Positions 59,461-64,000 of a stretch of 64,000 bases of DNA are shown here, in pieces (position 1 is the first letter of the stretch; each line of letters starts with the position of its first letter). Where the stretch lies: assembly GCA_964247055.1 (NCBI GenBank), contig OZ176055.1:992001-1056000 (forward strand). Direction: 5' to 3'. The notes beneath the pieces are model-generated. The model did no database searches. It was not told the DNA's origin and saw only the letters and a list, made by a program, of their open reading frames with translations. Origin of the DNA: Paragordius varius. Its lineage: Eukaryota > Nematomorpha. The position numbers and the translations under genes are program-made.

Positions 59461-60331
59461 TATAGCCTGCAATAAACTAAATTATAAAAGTTCAATAAAA
59501 TCGAGCTTAAACAAATATCACTCGTGTGGACTGAAATCAAAAGATTATGATAATTCTGATTTCCTATTAAAATAATTTATCAGAAACATCAAAATATTTT
59601 TTATACCCACTGATTTTGGACTGATGATATATATAATAATTTTATTTTTGAGTGGAAGAGAAATATGTTTTTAAAAAGACCATTTTTACACATAACTTTT
59701 CCAATTTAATAATTAAGTGTTTGAACGATTGCATTTGTAAGTTAAGGTAAACCTAAACGATAAGCTGTATTTAAAAAATATATAAATATATGCCTTAAGT
59801 AAGTGTGAATCAGGTTTTTTTGCTATTGAACTGACAATCATGGAAATAGTTTTATTAGCATTAATAAACATAGATTTTTAAGTTGATTTATACATATTAA
59901 TATTATGCCTTTTGAAATGTTATTATGAACATACACTGCAAAGTTATACGTTTACATAAAGGGAAAAAATAAACTTGTATAAGAAACATGTTTTAAGGCT
60001 AATGTTACAAAAGTTTACCTTTGTTGGTTATCTAAATATTTGCTGTGTTTTTTCCTTTTTACAAGGTCGATGTTGTTAAAATCCTACTCCAAAAATAACC
60101 AAAAAATATATACAACCTTCTCACTTATAAAAAATTCCTATCTAGAAAATTAATAAAACGGCCTTGAGCTCTGTACTATATGACAAATCGATTATCAAGC
60201 TAAAATTTAATAATGGACTTAATCTAAATATGCATTCGTTTCTATTGGCATATGTTATAAACTTATTGTTTATACTACAGATACTATGCAATATTTTACA
60301 AGATCCCCTACATGATAACTTTATTGTAATT

Positions 60332-60657
60332 TTACAAATGTATCCTTTTATATTTTGTAATAGTTTCTGGCAATTTTAACAACAAAAAATTTGTTAGAAC
60401 ATTATGCGGACATATATTGTGAAGGTTTATACCAAATAGGACACTCTCTTTAGTTACTTCTAGGGGCTGAAACCAAAAGACCATGTTATTAATATATATA
60501 TCATCAGGATATTTATTATATTCAATTATAAGATGCACTGTATAGTTTATATATGATAGAAAGTCCTTGAACACTTTAAGTTGGTCTTTGGTCATTAAAC
60601 ACTTCAAGTTGGTCTTTAAAATTTTTGAATTTGGATTTAACCATAAAATTTATTATT
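60332..60657 (-). pseudogene. Orphan exon-like ORF with a 28-bp tandem duplication
   Basis: The minus strand encodes a 91-codon open frame ending KLPETITKYKRIHL* at 60332, followed within about 20 bp by AATAAA. Its 5' part contains GACCAACTT(G/A)AAGTGTT twice, 28 bp apart (about 60573-60628). The duplication shifts the frame, so the upstream ATGGTTAAATCC start at about 60644 runs into a stop. Without it the two parts would be in one frame. No domain is recognised, and there is no signal peptide or splice partner. Either a recent disruption of a small gene, or a chance ORF. Confidence 0.3.
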
Positions 60658-61121
60658 ATATCTAATTTTCTTTATATTTTTCATTTAAAACTCATATTTT
60701 TGACCAATGTTTCAAACGAATTTTTTCCATTCAATAATATTAATCAATTATAATATTTTCAACAAAAATTTTTATTATAACTTAGATCTATTATATTTTT
60801 TTTCAATTACATGGTGAAATATTATTAAAATTAATATAAAACTTAATAAAGATATACGGTTTTTAAATCATCAATCGATTTAAAAATTTGCTTATATCAA
60901 GAAAATAGGTTAAAAATAATAAAATCGATGAATGATACACTATTTGATTGATAAAAGTAAAAACAAAACATAAAAGTTAAAGAACCAACTTGTAACTTGT
61001 TTAAATACCAACTAGAAGTAACGGATCAGCTTAAGGTGTTTTTCAACTTGAAATGTTCATTCATGAGCACTCTTGTGGTATATTGCCCATGTATTTTCAA
61101 ATTTGCCAAAGTTTTGACTAA

Positions 61122-61379
61122 TATACCATTTACAGTTCAAATTCACCCTGAAAATAAATATGTGTTTTCGAACTAATATATCTCATTATTAATATGATAT
61201 CTTTATGGCATAGTTTATCATTTTTTCGATATTATTTTTTAAAATAAAATTTTATTATTAAATATATAAAAATATAAGATAATTTTTAATCCTAAAAAAC
61301 ATATAATTAATATCAGGGTGTTTGAATTGTACGAAAGTGTTTTTGATTTGTTAAACGGATTTGAATTTTGAATGGTATA
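61122..61379. mobile_element. MITE family B copy 6
   Basis: It starts TATACCATTTACAGTTCAAA with one CACCCT box and ends GAATTTTGAATGGTATA. The core TATGTGTTTTCGAACTAATAT matches the copies in the Ig gene. It is the only copy outside that gene in this window. Confidence 0.75.
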
Positions 61380-61384
61380 TATTG

Positions 61385-62565
61385 GCCTGCGAAACCATTT
61401 ATTTTAGATAATACCATATAAAAAACAATATTAAATTAGGAAACGTAATTCCGAATATGATATAATTGACAAACGTATGAATGTTATTGCCAATGTTTTG
61501 TTTTGTTAATATAACTTACTTGCGGCAAAAATGGGGATCTAAATATAAAACAACTTTTCTACCCCTCGAGTTTTTTGCAATAGCTGTATCATTTTAACAG
61601 TAAAAAAGAATTAAAAATATGAAGTACATGAATATGTTGTAATTGATTTTTATTATGCGTTATCTTTGTCAAAATTTAAAATTTATTTTTAAAAATTATT
61701 CTACTTAGACTAAAACTCTATGCCTATTAATATGTTTTACATGGAGAGTTAATATAGGAGATAGAAAGCGACAAACTCCCAAAGCGAGAGCGATTTTGTT
61801 AATAATTATATATTTTAAAACCAATGGGTGAAAATAGATCAAATTTTGTATAGATAATAAAGAATCTCTAGAAAAAAAAGTTTTTTCGATAAAAAAATAA
61901 TTTTTATGTCATTCATGTTTTTTAAAATTTCCTAAGACAAAATTTTTTGCCCATCGATTTGCATTTTCTTATATTTTTATTTTAAACGTTTGAGATTCAA
62001 ATCATTTGTATAAATGTGATAACTGCATGATCTTATACAAAACTTTTCATTGAAGTGCCCCATATTTATCTCTCTTTCTCAATGGGGTACAAAGAATAAA
62101 TATTTTACAATAACCATTCCCAAAATATATAAATATTTTTAGGGCTAATTGTATATAAATTGCTTATTAATATAAATAAACTGGTGCTTTTGTGACAATT
62201 TTAGGCCAAAATATTAGATTTTAAATTCAATAATGAGCATTATATTGAATAAATTTTTATATACTTAAAAGTTTAGGGTTATTTTATTTATAAACTCCTA
62301 TGAACTAATTAAATAAATGAAACAACCTATGTATAAAAACTGACATAAAATTAGTATACAGCCTCCATTGTCAACTTTGACAAAATAAAAATAACAGTCG
62401 TTCAATATAAATTTGTAGATCTCTGAAAAAATTAATAATTTTAATACCATCTTATAATTTTAAGTACAAATTAAACGATTATTTAATATATTTAATGACT
62501 GTAAATATAAAAATTATAAGTCAATAAAAAAGTATCGACTAAAACAGCTATATTTATAAAAATGG
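61385..62565. other. AT-rich intergenic DNA with repeat family G copy 2
   Basis: 61985-62120 repeats the sequence at 52325-52470. Nothing else is recognised and no gene is seen. Confidence 0.4.
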
Positions 62566-62569
62566 AAAG

Positions 62570-63998
62570 TGGCTTTGTGATCTGTTTCAGGAAAACCGAT
62601 TGACCCATTCAAATCCAAATATCGAAATAATATAATCAATAATAAACGTTTTGACAATAGATTCGCCCTTTTTTTGATTTAGGCTCCCAGTTCGGGCCCA
62701 TCCCGTGTAAAAGAGGTTTTTTTGAAAACACAAATCCATAAAAATCGTGTCTTTGAGACAATTTTCCGGAAAACGTGTTGGACCATTCGATTTTAAATAT
62801 GATTTTTTTTACTTTTTTCGACTGCGCCAAATAGGTCGGCTCGCTTTTTAAATTTAATCCCTCTTTTCCCGATCCCCCCGTATACCACTTTTACAAAAAT
62901 AATTTTTTAAATCTATTTTACGCCGTAATAATTCAATGAGGATTCCACGTATTCCCTGTTAAAAAGCAAAAAATTTTTAATCAAGCGCTTTTTTGTATCA
63001 GTCTCTGGGTAGGAAGCTACCCGCCTAAAACTGCGCCACCATATCGAAATTGCGTTGTTTGGGAGTTAAGTTTCAGAAAACTTATCAGGTCACATAATTT
63101 TAATATGGACCTGAAATAATACCCGTAAAAAGGCAAAAATTCAACTCGAGCGGATTTTTTAAATTAGCTGTAAAACAGGCCCTTTACGCCCTAAATAATG
63201 CGCTATCACTGAACTAATATTTAGTTTTAAAGCAATATTTCCAAGAACTCATAGGAACATATGGAATCCATTATAATTCCAGATATTCCCTATATAAAAA
63301 CAAAAGTTTTGCCCGACACTTTTTTATACCTGTGTCTGGGTAGGGAGCTACCCGCAAAAAACTGCGCCACTATATAGAATTTGTGTTGTTTTGGAACTAT
63401 TACAGAAAACTTAGGCCATATGAGCACATTCGAAATACCGTAACTAGTTAAAAACTAAGGTCAGGCCTTTTTTATTAGCCGTAATTTGGGGCCTTTAAAA
63501 TCTAAAAATACGCCATCATATAATGATTATCTCGTGTTGAGGTATTTTTTCGAATGACGATGGTCTCAAAGATGATTCCAAATATTTTCCCTATAGGCAA
63601 AAAATATAATTTAGCACTTTTTCCATATAGTCCTATGTGTCGGTTCACTAAGACGCCATACAAAAATGGCGTGGCTTTGGAGCTAATTTTCAAAAAATGT
63701 AAAAAGCCATACTTCAATATAGGCTTTAAATATTACCCATAAAAAGGTATGGCATAGCAGCTTTTTTCGTTAGCCGTCAATTTGGGGCCTTTACATCAGC
63801 AACAATATATTAATATGAATGCACAGTTTTGAAACTTCTATGAAGCACCGTTGTAAAATCCTATAAGATCATAGCTATTAAATAATGTTTCGAAATATCC
63901 ACATATATGGATCATTTTATTGATCCCTTTTTTCAAATAGTCCCCTAGAAGTCCAAAGAACTTCCTCGGGCTGCGTAGCTGCACGAGATTTATGCTAA
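62570..63998 (+). mobile_element. Helitron-like element, copy 2
   Basis: The 3' end at the window edge has the hairpin CTCGGGCTGCGTAGCTGCAC GAG (63965-63987), 7 nt, CTAA (63995-63998), then T, which is the Helitron pattern. The body shares ordered blocks with copy 1 (GCGCCACCATATCG, GTTTGGGAGTT, AAAACTTATCAGG, TACCCGTAAAAAGGCAAAAA, TTTGGGGCCTT). It shows the uninterrupted target of the LINE seen in copy 1. Internal blocks repeat two to three times at roughly 400-bp spacing. The 5' end is uncertain. Confidence 0.75.
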
Positions 63999-64000
63999 TA

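Overview
The window is nuclear DNA of an arthropod, most likely an insect. It is very AT-rich, the genes are split by introns of about 60 bp to 2.6 kb with GT/AG ends, and the gene families are animal families. Much of the space between and inside genes is DNA transposons, Helitron-like repeats and LINE pieces. I recognise no bacterial features. Exon joins below were worked out by hand from reading phase, splice consensus and family resemblance, without transcript evidence.

Layout. (1) 1.6-7.2 kb, minus strand: a ten-exon SLC34 (type II) sodium-phosphate cotransporter with an unusually long tail and low-complexity inserts at the same place in both of its internal repeats. (2) 7.6-16.9 kb: repeats. 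A short MITE is followed by a Helitron-like element (to 13476) interrupted by a 5'-inverted LINE flanked by an 11-bp target duplication, then by a 1.1-kb foldback element. (3) 17.7-17.95 kb, minus strand: a candidate small secreted peptide gene with a TATA box. (4) 19.1-25.1 kb: a LINE 3' fragment, a 1.6-kb hAT-type element with 8-bp target duplications that contains a piece of the Helitron family, and another MITE. (5) 25.1-34.5 kb, minus strand: six exons of a secreted protein of about 1,680 residues, mostly disordered (S/N/Q/P/R-rich), ending in a ZP-N module; the signal-peptide exon was not found. (6) 39.1-46.2 kb, plus strand: an eight-exon, three-Ig-domain protein of the lachesin/amalgam type whose introns are loaded with MITEs. 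(7) 49.9-51.5 kb, plus strand: a four-exon secreted protein I do not recognise. (8) 53.6-54.9 kb: a decayed hAT transposase. (9) 55.6-57.5 kb, minus strand: a six-exon secreted protein with fibronectin-III-like segments. (10) 59-64 kb: more repeat copies, one orphan exon-like ORF, and a second Helitron-like copy whose 3' end falls at the window edge.

The genes do not form a pathway. The common theme among neighbours is the cell surface and extracellular space: a membrane transporter, a ZP matrix-type protein, a probably GPI-anchored Ig adhesion protein and three small secreted proteins. The other theme is how far MITE families have shaped introns, including tandem duplication of a splice-acceptor region and a MITE end lying beside another acceptor.
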